Positions 45,740 through 54,066 of a DNA stretch of 64,000 bases are shown here, in pieces. Made by a program: the position numbers and the translations under genes. This stretch comes from Vibrio brasiliensis LMG 20546 (GTDB lineage: Bacteria; Pseudomonadota; Gammaproteobacteria; Enterobacterales; Vibrionaceae), in the NCBI RefSeq assembly GCF_000189255.1, contig NZ_AEVS01000049.1, forward strand, positions 124,001-188,000. The letters run 5' to 3'. Under the pieces are notes generated by a model. The model made no database searches. It worked only from the letters and a program-made list of their open reading frames with translations, and had not been told where the DNA came from. Within the stretch, counting starts at the first letter, position 1, and each line of letters opens with the position of its first letter.

Positions 45740-45758
45740 GATAACCAATATCATTTGC
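45740..45758 (-). promoter_or_regulatory. Fur-like box upstream of the siderophore receptor
   Basis: On the minus strand GCAAATGATATTGGTTATC, 14 of 19 matches to GATAATGATAATCATTATC, 73-91 bp before the receptor start. Confidence 0.7.
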
Positions 45759-45819
45759 ATTAAATTTACAATCTTTGCATTGAGAGTTTAATCAGTAACC
45801 AATCAGGGACTTTAAAACG

Positions 45820-45850
45820 CAAAAAGCGAGTGCCATCAGACACTCGCTTT
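45820..45850 (-). terminator. Terminator of the two-component operon
   Basis: AAAGCGAGTG - 8-base loop - CACTCGCTTT perfect 10-bp stem, followed on the minus strand by TTTTTGCG, 23 bp past the kinase stop. Confidence 0.85.
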
Positions 45851-45872
45851 ATGATTTTTGTTGTCAGTCAAC

Positions 45873-47252
45873 TCATCGATTTATCGGCAGAACCAGTTGG
45901 ACACAAAGCCCTCCACTGGTTTGGTTAGACGCGATAACCTTGCCATTAAGCAAACTCATCGCCTCTTTGACGATCGCCAGGCCTAACCCATATCCACCCT
46001 GCTGCTTGTCCCGAGAAGACTCCAGGCGGGTAAATGGTCTGAAGATCTCCTCTATATGCTTTTGCGCGATTCCCGGGCCATTATCACTGACTTCAATCAC
46101 GACATAGTCAAGATTAGCTGACGTATGGCTTACAGACAGACGAATCTCAGCACATTCCCCTGCATATTTGATGCTATTGGTAAGCAGATTATTCAGGCAG
46201 CGCAGCACCAATCGTTGGTCTGTCACCACCATAGGTAAGTCTTTTTGATACTCAACCTCAATGTTTTGCTGATGACGTAACTGAAGGCGGCTTTGTTCAA
46301 TCTGGCTTGATAACAAACTTTCAAGACAGACAGGCTTATAGCTAGCTTCATAACGGGAGTTTTCTAGTCGGCTATATTCAAGAATTTCACCGACCAGCGA
46401 GTCCATCTCGTCTACTTCTCTCTCCAGTCGTTCAATCAAAGGCAATTGCGATTGTTCTGATTTGGAGCGAAGTAAATGCAGCGCAAGATTCTGTCTCGCC
46501 AATGGTGTTCGTAGCTCATGAGAGACATCACGAATCAGGCTACGTTGACGTTGCGCCAGAGAGTGTATCTCTTTGGTCATATCATCAAAGTCACGGGCGA
46601 GGTCATTGAACTCTCGGGTGTTTGACTTCAGCTCAGTCACAACACTGACATTAAAATCCCCCGATGCCAGTCTGCGACTCGACTCTCTCAGGCGATCAAG
46701 TGGTCTTTGTAGCTTTCTCGCCAAAATCAGAGAAAACAGTGCCAGCATGGCTATCACTATCAGTACTTTACTAATCGCAAAATAGACGATGAATCTATGT
46801 GCTGGATGGACTTCGCTCGGCAGTTGCACCACTAGCGTATTGCCCTCAATCAGGCGCACACCAATAAGCGGCTTGCTAACCCTGTCATTAAGCGGCCCGT
46901 CTAGTTCACGAAGAAAACGCAACTTGAACTCAAAGTGTGGGTGCATCTGTCGGTGGGATAATGGTTTGTTTTCGCGATTGAGGACAAATAAGTAGTAAGG
47001 TTGCGCGTTGCCCCAATCGGCAAGCTCATCCATATCGCCCTCTTCAATCAACACATTTGCCTGATCAGCCAGCGACTGAATGTGTTGCTTTATCTGAGGT
47101 GGGACCTTAAGCAGTGCTTTTACTAATGCCTGCTCAGCAACAGCCTGTAGAAGCAGTATTGAAACAATAACTGCCGTCATATGACTAAACAGTTGAAATA
47201 CCAGACTGTCTTTACGTTTAGCGATGCTTCTGGGCCAGGTAAAGTTTAACAT
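45873..47252 (-). CDS. CpxA-like sensor histidine kinase
   Basis: 459 residues. TM1 (about 25-43), a periplasmic domain of about 120 residues, TM2 (about 163-183), HAMP (KLQRPLDRLRESSRRLASGDF), HisKA with the histidine near 243 (LIRDVSHELRTPLARQNLAL) and an HATPase domain (NNLLTNSIKYA, VSDNGPGIAQ, GYGLGLAIV). Overall like CpxA/PfeS-type envelope or iron sensors. It lies 5 nt after the regulator and next to a siderophore receptor, so a role in sensing siderophore or envelope state is possible, as with PfeRS; that is inference. Confidence 0.87.
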   Translation of the reverse strand: MLNFTWPRSIAKRKDSLVFQLFSHMTAVIVSILLLQAVAEQALVKALLKVPPQIKQHIQSLADQANVLIEEGDMDELADWGNAQPYYLFVLNRENKPLSHRQMHPHFEFKLRFLRELDGPLNDRVSKPLIGVRLIEGNTLVVQLPSEVHPAHRFIVYFAISKVLIVIAMLALFSLILARKLQRPLDRLRESSRRLASGDFNVSVVTELKSNTREFNDLARDFDDMTKEIHSLAQRQRSLIRDVSHELRTPLARQNLALHLLRSKSEQSQLPLIERLEREVDEMDSLVGEILEYSRLENSRYEASYKPVCLESLLSSQIEQSRLQLRHQQNIEVEYQKDLPMVVTDQRLVLRCLNNLLTNSIKYAGECAEIRLSVSHTSANLDYVVIEVSDNGPGIAQKHIEEIFRPFTRLESSRDKQQGGYGLGLAIVKEAMSLLNGKVIASNQTSGGLCVQLVLPINR

Positions 47253-47257
47253 TGCGC

Positions 47258-47923
47258 TCAGCCTGTGTTTGCGACGAAGCTATATCCCTTGCCTCTCACC
47301 GTTTTGATGTGTTGTTTTGACAGCCCTGCTTCAACAAACTTACGTCTTAGGTTGCTGATGTGCATATCCAGATTGCGATCAAATGGACTCAGCTCTTTTT
47401 TAAGCACCTGAATTTGTAGCTCGGCTTTCGATACCACTACCCCTTCGTTTTTGATTAGGTAACCCAGTAGGTCCGATTCCGTACCAGTCAAAGGTAAGTG
47501 AGAAGAGTCAAATGTATTATTATCTTGCGAGACACGGCAATTAGCCTGACGTTGTTTTTCTAAACCGACACGGCGAAAGATCGCTTTAATACGTGTGAGT
47601 AGTTCCGGAACCTTAAACGGTTTAGCAATGTATTGGTCAGCACCAGACTGATAACCATCCAGAATCGACTCTTCATCGTTTAATGCGGTAAGCATAAGGA
47701 TTGGCGTGGCAAAACGTTGACAGATTTTACGTGCTACCTGCATGCCATTCAGCTTAGGTAACATCACATCCAGTAGCACCAAATCAACGGTTTTCTTTTC
47801 CAGATATTTAAGTGCACTTTCACCACAGTGAACGCACTCGACCAGATACCCCTCGGCTTCAAGTACATCTAACAACAGGTGACACAGTTCGATATCATCA
47901 TCGACCACTAAAATTCGCGACAT
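47258..47923 (-). CDS. OmpR-family response regulator
   Basis: 221 residues. Receiver (MSRILVVDDDIELCHLLLDV, Asp52 in LVLLDVMLPKLNG, Lys near 102 in YIAKPF) and a winged-helix effector domain (about 130-220, LSPFDRNLDMHISNLRRK, TVRGKGYSF). Partner of the downstream kinase. The ATG at 47923 gives the standard family N-terminus; an in-frame upstream start adds 11 residues with no counterpart and is not used. No strong ribosome site is seen for either. Confidence 0.9.
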   Translation of the reverse strand: MSRILVVDDDIELCHLLLDVLEAEGYLVECVHCGESALKYLEKKTVDLVLLDVMLPKLNGMQVARKICQRFATPILMLTALNDEESILDGYQSGADQYIAKPFKVPELLTRIKAIFRRVGLEKQRQANCRVSQDNNTFDSSHLPLTGTESDLLGYLIKNEGVVVSKAELQIQVLKKELSPFDRNLDMHISNLRRKFVEAGLSKQHIKTVRGKGYSFVANTG

Positions 47924-48030
47924 GAGAATGACATTACAATTGAAAAGGGTTCGCATTCTAAACTAACCCCTGAATGATGACAATCAAACTCACTCGCTAG
48001 CAAGCTATTTAAATCACGCTAATGACAAAT

Positions 48031-48792
48031 TTAACGATATTTGAACATAGTGGTGACAAGGCTTCTAAGCTTAACCTTAGTCGTGCGCCAGTGAGTCGTT
48101 GGCGTTCTCGGCGCTGTACTCAGTAAGTGATGAAACACCGGCTCGGTGAGCTCAACCTGCCCGCCATGAGCCACCAGCAACACTTTAGGCTGAAGATTGT
48201 AAACACGCTTGATTGACGCTTTGTACTTGTTGGGATGAAAAACCGGAAAGGGAGAAATTAAGTGCTTTTTTACCTCTACCATAAGGTCTGCGACATATAA
48301 GATGCCCTGCTCTTCGTGATGCAACGAGAGATCCCTGTCCGTGTGACCAGGAGTTTCCAGCACTTTCCAGTCTTCAAAGCCCGGGATCGCCTCACCATCT
48401 GACAATTCAATATCGGCGTTCAGTTTACGCGAATACCACAAATTACGACGCGGTTTGTTTTTGCGGTTTGCTACCCAGCGAGCCAGAGCAATATCGCTTA
48501 AATGCATAATGAAACCACTCGCGCCGCCATACCAGTGACTGTCCCGCTTAGCTGACACTATCTTGCAGCCAGTAAGAGTACGTAACTTATGCGCGGCGCC
48601 AGCATGGTCTGGGTGCATATGGGTAACCACCACAGCGGCCAAATCACTAAAAGGGCGCTGTAGCTCGTGAGTAATGTAATGCCTCAGATAAGAGATATCA
48701 GCTCTCGATGCACCGTCAAGTAACATCAGCTTTTGGTTATATTCTGCGAGATAGATTTTCTGGATATAGCCGTCAAGCGCGTGGATTTTCAT
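48031..48792 (-). CDS. Metallo-beta-lactamase-fold hydrolase
   Basis: 253 residues, cytoplasmic MBL-fold protein. The zinc motif THMHPDH places His58, His60, Asp62 and His63; further ligands are His in ETPGHTDRD, Asp in LYVADLMV and His in LLVAHGG. It belongs to the large group including glyoxalase II and lactonases; the substrate cannot be told. A perfect 27-bp palindromic site begins 8 bp upstream of the start, suggesting dedicated control by an unknown repressor. Single gene. Confidence 0.85.
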   Translation of the reverse strand: MKIHALDGYIQKIYLAEYNQKLMLLDGASRADISYLRHYITHELQRPFSDLAAVVVTHMHPDHAGAAHKLRTLTGCKIVSAKRDSHWYGGASGFIMHLSDIALARWVANRKNKPRRNLWYSRKLNADIELSDGEAIPGFEDWKVLETPGHTDRDLSLHHEEQGILYVADLMVEVKKHLISPFPVFHPNKYKASIKRVYNLQPKVLLVAHGGQVELTEPVFHHLLSTAPRTPTTHWRTTKVKLRSLVTTMFKYR

Positions 48793-48799
48793 AACACCG

Positions 48800-48826
48800 A
48801 ATGTAAATTAACAATTAATTTACATT
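48800..48826. promoter_or_regulatory. Perfect 12-3-12 palindromic operator candidate
   Basis: AATGTAAATTAA (48800-48811), spacer CAA, TTAATTTACATT (48815-48826): both arms match in all 12 positions. It lies immediately upstream of the metallo-hydrolase start codon, covering the place of a ribosome site or transcription start. It does not match the Fur, LexA, PurR or FNR consensus. Confidence 0.6.
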
Positions 48827-48914
48827 TAACTTAACAGGCTTTGAGTCATTTTAAAGAGTATTCACTCTAATCTGTGAAGTAACAATCTCTGCAAGTATCA
48901 GGCTATAAAAACAA

Positions 48915-48938
48915 AAGCGCGACCGTATGGCCGCGCTT
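48915..48938 (-). terminator. Terminator of the lactate/malate-type dehydrogenase gene
   Basis: AAGCGCG - 10 bases - CGCGCTT stem with TTTTGTTTTTATAG following on the minus strand, 34 bp past the dehydrogenase stop. Confidence 0.8.
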
Positions 48939-48972
48939 GATGTCGATGCAAGTTGAGTCAGACAGAGTCAAA

Positions 48973-49935
48973 CTACACCTTATTCATTGCCAAGCCTGTA
49001 ATATCAGCCACCTGCTCTACTACCGTATTCACTTGCTGAGCAATCATCTGCAAAGTTGCTGTCTCTTCTTCACTAAATGGATGTTGAAGAATCGCTTCAG
49101 CACCATTTTTGCCCACCACTGTCGGTAAACTGAGTACCACATCCTTAAGGCCATACTCACCACGAAGCAAAGTCGCGACTGGCAGAACAGAACGCTCGTC
49201 GATCATGATTGCCTGAATGATACGAAACACACTGGCAGAGATGCCATGAGTCGTGTTTTGTTTACGTCTAAAGATCTCGTAACCCGCCTGCTTAACTGAA
49301 TCTAATAATTCATCAGCACAGATTCGTTCGATATGGTGAGTGTCACAGTAATAGTCAGCTGGCTGGCCAGCGATAGAAATCAGGCTTTTAGGCGTAAAGC
49401 AGTGGCTACCATGTTCGCCCAGAACATAACCAAACACATTCTTAGGGTCGAGGTTGACTCGGTTGGCGACAATACTCATTAAACGAGCCGTATCAATGAC
49501 ACAACCACTGCTAATCACTCGTGAGCGAGGGTAGTTAGTATTTGTCGCGATAAAATGAGCCACCACATCACAAGGATTGCTCACTACAATCAGGGTTGCG
49601 TTAGGCGCGACACGCTCAACCTCTTTTGCAATTTGAACCCCGATACGGCTATTGATTTCAGCCAGATCAATACGGGTCTGTCCCTGCTTGATCTGAGCAC
49701 CTGCAGTGATAACAACAATATCTGCACCGATCAGAGATAAGTAGTCATCGGTTGGTACCAGGTGAGTGTTTTTTGAAAATGTTAAAGCGGCCGTGTGCCT
49801 AAAATCAAAGACCTCGCCTTCTGCGCGCTGTAAGTCTTTATCAAGCAGTACAAGTTCACTGACACTTCCCAGCGTCAGAAGGTAGTTGCATACCCCTACT
49901 CCGACAGAACCTGCACCAATCACACCGATTTTCAT
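48973..49935 (-). CDS. L-lactate/malate dehydrogenase family, atypical specificity loop
   Basis: 320 residues, NAD-dependent L-2-hydroxyacid dehydrogenase. GAGSVGVGV at the N-terminus binds NAD. Catalytic residues are present: Asp148 and Arg151 (GCVIDTARL), His175 (GEHGSHCF) and the loop Arg88. In the specificity loop (AGAQIKQGQTR) the residue that is Gln in lactate and Arg in malate dehydrogenases is Ile82, so the substrate may be a bulkier or more hydrophobic 2-oxoacid. Cytoplasmic, single gene, AAGGA before the ATG. Confidence 0.85.
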   Translation of the reverse strand: MKIGVIGAGSVGVGVCNYLLTLGSVSELVLLDKDLQRAEGEVFDFRHTAALTFSKNTHLVPTDDYLSLIGADIVVITAGAQIKQGQTRIDLAEINSRIGVQIAKEVERVAPNATLIVVSNPCDVVAHFIATNTNYPRSRVISSGCVIDTARLMSIVANRVNLDPKNVFGYVLGEHGSHCFTPKSLISIAGQPADYYCDTHHIERICADELLDSVKQAGYEIFRRKQNTTHGISASVFRIIQAIMIDERSVLPVATLLRGEYGLKDVVLSLPTVVGKNGAEAILQHPFSEEETATLQMIAQQVNTVVEQVADITGLAMNKV

Positions 49936-50058
49936 TTATCTTTCCTTGTTAGATTCATCCTATAACTGTGGATTGTACTAACATTTTCATCAACAAGGCT
50001 AATTTAATTTTGCCTTCAAAATAAATATCGGAGTATCTATCTAGTTTCCCCGCGTTAT

Positions 50059-50931
50059 TTAGTGACGACGCTTTAACAGTCGTCCATCGGTGCGGTAGAA
50101 AATCAGGGCGGTGAGAATCAGACCACAACCGATCAGCTTATTGCCGGATAACTGTTCTCCATACCAAACGATGCTCAGCACCACAGTCCAAATCGGCTCA
50201 AACAACATAATTAAAGCCGCATTTGCCGGGTTGCACCCCTTTTGACCTAAGGTTTGCATTACGTACCTTAAACTGGTCGCCAGTAATGCGCTTAGCGCGA
50301 ACCACCCCCATATCGAGGCATCAACACTGGTCGGAAAGGTTTCAAACAGTGCAGACGCGATCAGGGCAATTACACCTGTTACAAACAGTTGAATGCAGGT
50401 TAATAGCAACACGGGCACTTTGCGCGCCAGCTTACTGTTAACATTAAAATGCAAAGCGAGCAGACAAGCGTTAGCCAGAAACCATAGCTGCCCGGCTGAA
50501 CTGTTCCAGCCATTGGTTAACGATAGCATAGCCAATCCCGCTACAGCGATAGGCATAGAAAACCAGAAAGCTCGTTTAGGTCGGTCCTGATATAAAATCC
50601 AGGCGATAATCGGCACAATTATCATCGACAAACTAACGATAAACGCCCCCTCACCGAGGGTTTCACTTATCGAGATAGCATAAACCCAGCTAAGCAGTGC
50701 AAGGGATAAAATAACCCCGCCGCCCATTGCCTGACCTAATAACGCCACAGTCAGCTCACGGAAACGCTTTATACATAGCGGCAGCAGACAAATAGAAGCG
50801 ACTAGAAAGCGTAAGCCGACGAAGCCAAATGGCGGTAGACCCTGAATGGTCTCTTTAGAAAAAATCCAGCCCAGACCGGCCAGTGCAGTGGTTGCAAATA
50901 ATATCCAGCCAGCTTTGTGTTCAGCATTCAA
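50059..50931 (-). CDS. EamA/DMT-family transporter
   Basis: 290 residues with ten predicted membrane segments in two EamA repeats (first about 8-140, second about 150-280), the classic drug/metabolite transporter plan (AGLGWIFSKETIQGLPPFGFVGLRF at the start). These export amino acids or other small metabolites; the substrate is unknown. The start is a TTG at 50931 (no in-frame ATG fits), with a weak AAGAG upstream. No operon partner. Confidence 0.85.
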   Translation of the reverse strand: MNAEHKAGWILFATTALAGLGWIFSKETIQGLPPFGFVGLRFLVASICLLPLCIKRFRELTVALLGQAMGGGVILSLALLSWVYAISISETLGEGAFIVSLSMIIVPIIAWILYQDRPKRAFWFSMPIAVAGLAMLSLTNGWNSSAGQLWFLANACLLALHFNVNSKLARKVPVLLLTCIQLFVTGVIALIASALFETFPTSVDASIWGWFALSALLATSLRYVMQTLGQKGCNPANAALIMLFEPIWTVVLSIVWYGEQLSGNKLIGCGLILTALIFYRTDGRLLKRRH

Positions 50932-51025
50932 ATTGAGATTCTCTTTGTCATTATTTTTCGTCCGATACTGGCAGATTTGTTAATCAGAAGCTATCAATTA
51001 TCGATTCATATAACCAAGTTAGTCA

Positions 51026-51292
51026 TATACCCAAGTGACCTCAAGATGTAGGATTCAGAGCGTTGTCACTGATTCAAGTTCAAGGAAAACAACGCCGCGT
51101 AAGAGTAAGCTCTTTCCAAGTTGTTTGACGATGAAATTGCTTCAGTGACACGCTCCCAAAGGGCGAGCTGCCTTGGCTCGCAAGCTTTGTTAACAATTTT
51201 TGATGTAGAACCACTAGATCTTCAAATTGTTGCCTCGCCTGCAAACCAAGCCATTCTCGCTGAACCTAGCATCTAGAGGTTATTTGGGTATA
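51026..51292. repeat. Palindromic MITE-like Vibrio repeat
   Basis: A 267-bp non-coding element whose ends form an imperfect 33-bp inverted repeat (25 of 33 positions). The outer 9 bases TATACCCAA are identical. Left end at 51026 (TATACCCAAGTGACCTC), right end at 51292 (reverse complement TATACCCAAATAACCTC). It fills most of the 396-bp gap between the EamA and glycerophosphodiesterase genes. It carries no ORF. I recall similar intergenic elements in many Vibrio genomes; that recollection is unverified here. Confidence 0.65.
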
Positions 51293-51327
51293 TTCTATCG
51301 CTCTGATGTCATTGAGGAATATTAACT

Positions 51328-52044
51328 ATGATCATTGTTGGCCATCGCGGCGTTGCAGGAAATTTCCCTGAAAACACTCGCTGCAGTGTTGAAGCGGCGA
51401 TTGAATTGGGTTTGGAGTGGGTTGAAGTTGATATTCAGCCAACCAAAGATAATCACTTGGTTGTTTGTCACGACCACACTATCAACCGGTGTAGTAACGG
51501 CAAAGGTCGTATTGATCACTACACCTTAGACCAACTCAAGCAGTTCGACTTTGGCGCTAAATTCGATGCTAAATACGCCAACCAATCAATAATGACCTTG
51601 AGTGAATTGCTCTCCCTTGCAGAGGATAACCAACTTAAATTAAACCTCGAAGTGAAAGTGGACCGTCATCACGATCCAATGGCTGTCGTTCAGTTACTCG
51701 ACGAGCAGCTTAAACAGAGTGGTACCAATAGTGACGACATCATCATTTCTAGTTTTAGCCCTCAGGTGATCCGCAACGTTAATCACCTGATGCCTCAATT
51801 CAGGCTTGCAGTTCTGTGTGAAAGAGTAACAAGCAAAATTGAGAATTTACTTAAGGAAGTGTCGGCATTTAGCTGCAACGCTAACTACAAATGGCTTAGT
51901 CAAACCAGGATAACTCAGTTACATCAGCAAGGTTATCAGGTTTGGAGTTACACAATTAATAACCCAAACGATCTTCGTCACCTACCCGATCTGGATGGTA
52001 TTTTTAGCGACTATCCACAGCGATTTCTAACTCTCGCAGACTAG
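51328..52044 (+). CDS. Glycerophosphodiester phosphodiesterase
   Basis: 238 residues, cytoplasmic UgpQ-type GDPD. The start has the signature IIVGHRGVAGNFPENTR with catalytic His and Glu; then WVEVDIQPTKDNHLVVCHDHTINR (metal ligands Glu, Asp; second His) and LNLEVKVD (Glu). It hydrolyses glycerophosphodiesters to glycerol-3-phosphate and alcohol. No signal peptide. GAGGAA precedes the ATG. Single gene, directly after the palindromic repeat. Confidence 0.9.
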   Translation: MIIVGHRGVAGNFPENTRCSVEAAIELGLEWVEVDIQPTKDNHLVVCHDHTINRCSNGKGRIDHYTLDQLKQFDFGAKFDAKYANQSIMTLSELLSLAEDNQLKLNLEVKVDRHHDPMAVVQLLDEQLKQSGTNSDDIIISSFSPQVIRNVNHLMPQFRLAVLCERVTSKIENLLKEVSAFSCNANYKWLSQTRITQLHQQGYQVWSYTINNPNDLRHLPDLDGIFSDYPQRFLTLAD

Positions 52045-52262
52045 CCATACCTGTACAGTAATACTGTTCACTACTGGATAACCCTCTATCCAGTAGTGCG
52101 CCTGCTCACATTTTTTATCTAATCCCTCACGACCACGGCACCCAGCTCAAATCAAATATAACCAACACAATCAATAACTTAAACTCACAACCATAAATCT
52201 AAGCCATTTAAATCGTTTAAATTTCCCACAAAAAAGCTTGCTTATCCGAACGATAAAAACTA

Positions 52263-52278
52263 CTGTATAACCATACAG
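52263..52278. promoter_or_regulatory. LexA (SOS) box upstream of sulA-like gene
   Basis: CTGTATAACCATACAG matches CTG-N10-CAG with the extended CTGTAT/ATACAG arms perfectly paired. It lies 22 bp before the start codon, overlapping the TATAAC that probably serves as -10. Confidence 0.85.
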
Positions 52279-52300
52279 CATGTATAAAGGAACAGTAATT

Positions 52301-52690
52301 ATGATTCAGGCACACACTCAGGCGTTTTCAAAATACAATGTTCTTGCTCAACCTACGCAGCCAATGAACATCGATAACACGACATTAAGTCGCCTCGCTG
52401 GTCTTTCTAATCAGAAGCAGTGGATACTGTTTACTGCTGAGTGCCCTCGCCCGAATTATGATCAGTTCGCTTCTGGTCAGGTTAGCTGCAAAAAGATTAT
52501 CCAGATGAAACCTTCGCAAACTCAATCAGAATTTGAGATTGTCATTAAAGCAATTCAATCAGGCAATGCCAGTGCTGTCGTTGCATCCAACAATATTTCT
52601 CCTGTAGAGCAAAGTTTGCTTCGTGACCACGCTCTTCAGTATCAGTGTGAAGTCTTTTTCGTTGAGGGCAGAGTTAACCAGTATCACTAA
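52301..52690 (+). CDS. sulA: SulA-like SOS cell-division inhibitor
   Basis: 129 residues. The core matches SulA: QKQWILFTAECPRPNYDQF (about 38-56), the CKKIIQMKPS segment and a helix with IKAIQSGNASAVVASNN, related to the RecA-like SulA domain that caps FtsZ. The N-terminal 30 residues are poorly conserved, as usual. Expression is very likely LexA-repressed, given the box directly upstream. The ATG at 52301 has AAGGA 9 nt before it; a start at 52280 would lie immediately next to the LexA box and is rejected. Confidence 0.82.
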   Translation: MIQAHTQAFSKYNVLAQPTQPMNIDNTTLSRLAGLSNQKQWILFTAECPRPNYDQFASGQVSCKKIIQMKPSQTQSEFEIVIKAIQSGNASAVVASNNISPVEQSLLRDHALQYQCEVFFVEGRVNQYH

Positions 52691-52717
52691 CAAGCTCAAC
52701 GAATACACTGTCAATTG

Positions 52718-52744
52718 CCCCTCTTTTAGAGGGGTTCTTTTTTA
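52718..52744 (+). terminator. Terminator after sulA
   Basis: CCCCTCT - TTT - AGAGGGG perfect 7-bp stem followed by TTCTTTTTTT. Confidence 0.88.
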
Positions 52745-52781
52745 TCTGCCTAGCACATTTAGTACTTCTCAATAAAAAATT

Positions 52782-52797
52782 AAGCAAACGTTTGCTT
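52782..52797. promoter_or_regulatory. PurR operator of purC
   Basis: AAGCAAACGTTTGCTT, a perfect 16-bp palindrome with the PurR core GCAAACGTTTGC, 97 bp before purC. It fits purine-dependent repression. Confidence 0.88.
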
Positions 52798-52893
52798 TTT
52801 CTCTGGCAGCGTAAAATAGTTCTGGTATGATGCGTTGGAAATCGGCTGCCAATGCAGGCAGTCGCCCACCTTGCTTAAGATAGGAATGTCGAA

Positions 52894-53997
52894 ATGAGTC
52901 TCGCTGATCAAGTTCTTGCCGTAAACGATGATCTTCCAATTCGTACTGATAAACCCGTTCACAGTGGCAAAGTCCGTTCAGTCTACTGGCTGACAGAAGA
53001 AGACAGTAAACGCCTAATCAAAGAAAAAGGTTACGATGTTGCCCCTGATGCCCCTCTTGCCATCATGGTAATTAGCGATCGCATCTCTGCATTTGACTGT
53101 ATCTGGCATGCTGAAGGTGGGCTTAAAGGCGTACCTGGTAAAGGCGCTGCCCTTAACGCGATTTCAAACCACTGGTTTAAATTATTTAAAGAGAATGGTC
53201 TTGCAGATAGTCATATCCTTGATATTCCGCACCCATTCGTCTGGATCGTTCAAAAAGCCAAACCAATTATGATTGAGGCGATCTGCCGTCAATACATCAC
53301 CGGTTCTATGTGGCGTGCCTACGAAAAAGGTGAACGTGAGTTCTGTGGTATTCAAATGCCTGAAGGCCTTGAAAAAGACAAGCCTCTTCCTGAATTGCTC
53401 ATGACACCGTCAACCAAAGGCATTCTTAAAGGAATCCCGGGGGTACCAGAAGCGGATGACGTCAACATCACGCGTAAAAATATCGAAGACAACTTCTCTG
53501 CATTTAACTTCTCTAAAGCTGGTGACATTGAGCTTTATGAAAAACTACTGCGTGAAGGGTTCGTGGTTATCAGCAATGCTCTGGCTGAAGTGGACCAGAT
53601 TTTTGTCGATACCAAGTTTGAATTTGGTTACGTAGAAGACGCTGCAGGCAACGAAAAACTTATCTACATGGATGAAGTGGGTACACCAGATTCATCACGT
53701 ATTTGGGATGAAGAAGAGTACAACCAAGGAAGAATTGTTGAAAATTCGAAAGAAGGTTTCCGTCAGTTCCTACTCAACCACTTCCCTGATCCAGACATTT
53801 TGCTCAACAAAGAGCGCATGGATGAACGTGAAGCACTAGCACGCGATAATGAATTGCCGCTGGATGCACTGCTGGATATCTCTAACACTTACCTGAACAT
53901 CGCGGCAAAAATTACTGGCCAAGAGATCAAGCTGAGCGAGAATCCGAAACAGGAAATTATCGATATTCTGTCTCGTGACTACGGGCTAATCGATTAA
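52894..53997 (+). CDS. purC: Phosphoribosylaminoimidazole-succinocarboxamide synthase
   Basis: 367 residues, the long SAICAR synthase form found in Vibrio, not the approximately 237-residue E. coli form. Motifs: [16 protein letters not shown] near 20-35 (nucleotide-binding glycine-rich turn), [17 protein letters not shown] near 60, [22 protein letters not shown], and [20 protein letters not shown] (the conserved SAICAR signature). It makes SAICAR from CAIR, aspartate and ATP in purine synthesis. AGGAA precedes the ATG. Its own promoter region has a PurR operator. Confidence 0.96.
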   Translation: MSLADQVLAVNDDLPIRTDKPVHSGKVRSVYWLTEEDSKRLIKEKGYDVAPDAPLAIMVISDRISAFDCIWHAEGGLKGVPGKGAALNAISNHWFKLFKENGLADSHILDIPHPFVWIVQKAKPIMIEAICRQYITGSMWRAYEKGEREFCGIQMPEGLEKDKPLPELLMTPSTKGILKGIPGVPEADDVNITRKNIEDNFSAFNFSKAGDIELYEKLLREGFVVISNALAEVDQIFVDTKFEFGYVEDAAGNEKLIYMDEVGTPDSSRIWDEEEYNQGRIVENSKEGFRQFLLNHFPDPDILLNKERMDEREALARDNELPLDALLDISNTYLNIAAKITGQEIKLSENPKQEIIDILSRDYGLID

Positions 53998-54013
53998 TCT
54001 AGACAGAACGATT

Positions 54014-54048
54014 AAGCCCCGGCCAGTGAATACTCGCCGGGGCTTTTG
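54014..54048. terminator. Terminator after purC
   Basis: AAGCCCCGGC - 12 bases - GCCGGGGCTT perfect 10-bp stem followed by TTGTCTC. Between purC (+) and the convergent EF-hand gene (-). Confidence 0.85.
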
Positions 54049-54066
54049 TCTCTTAGATTTCAGGTG

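Noticed and set aside
52206-52222. ATTTAAA-TCG-TTTAAAT palindrome upstream of sulA
   Set aside because: Pure AT arms of 7 bp in an AT-rich gap are expected by chance; the LexA box explains the control of this gene.
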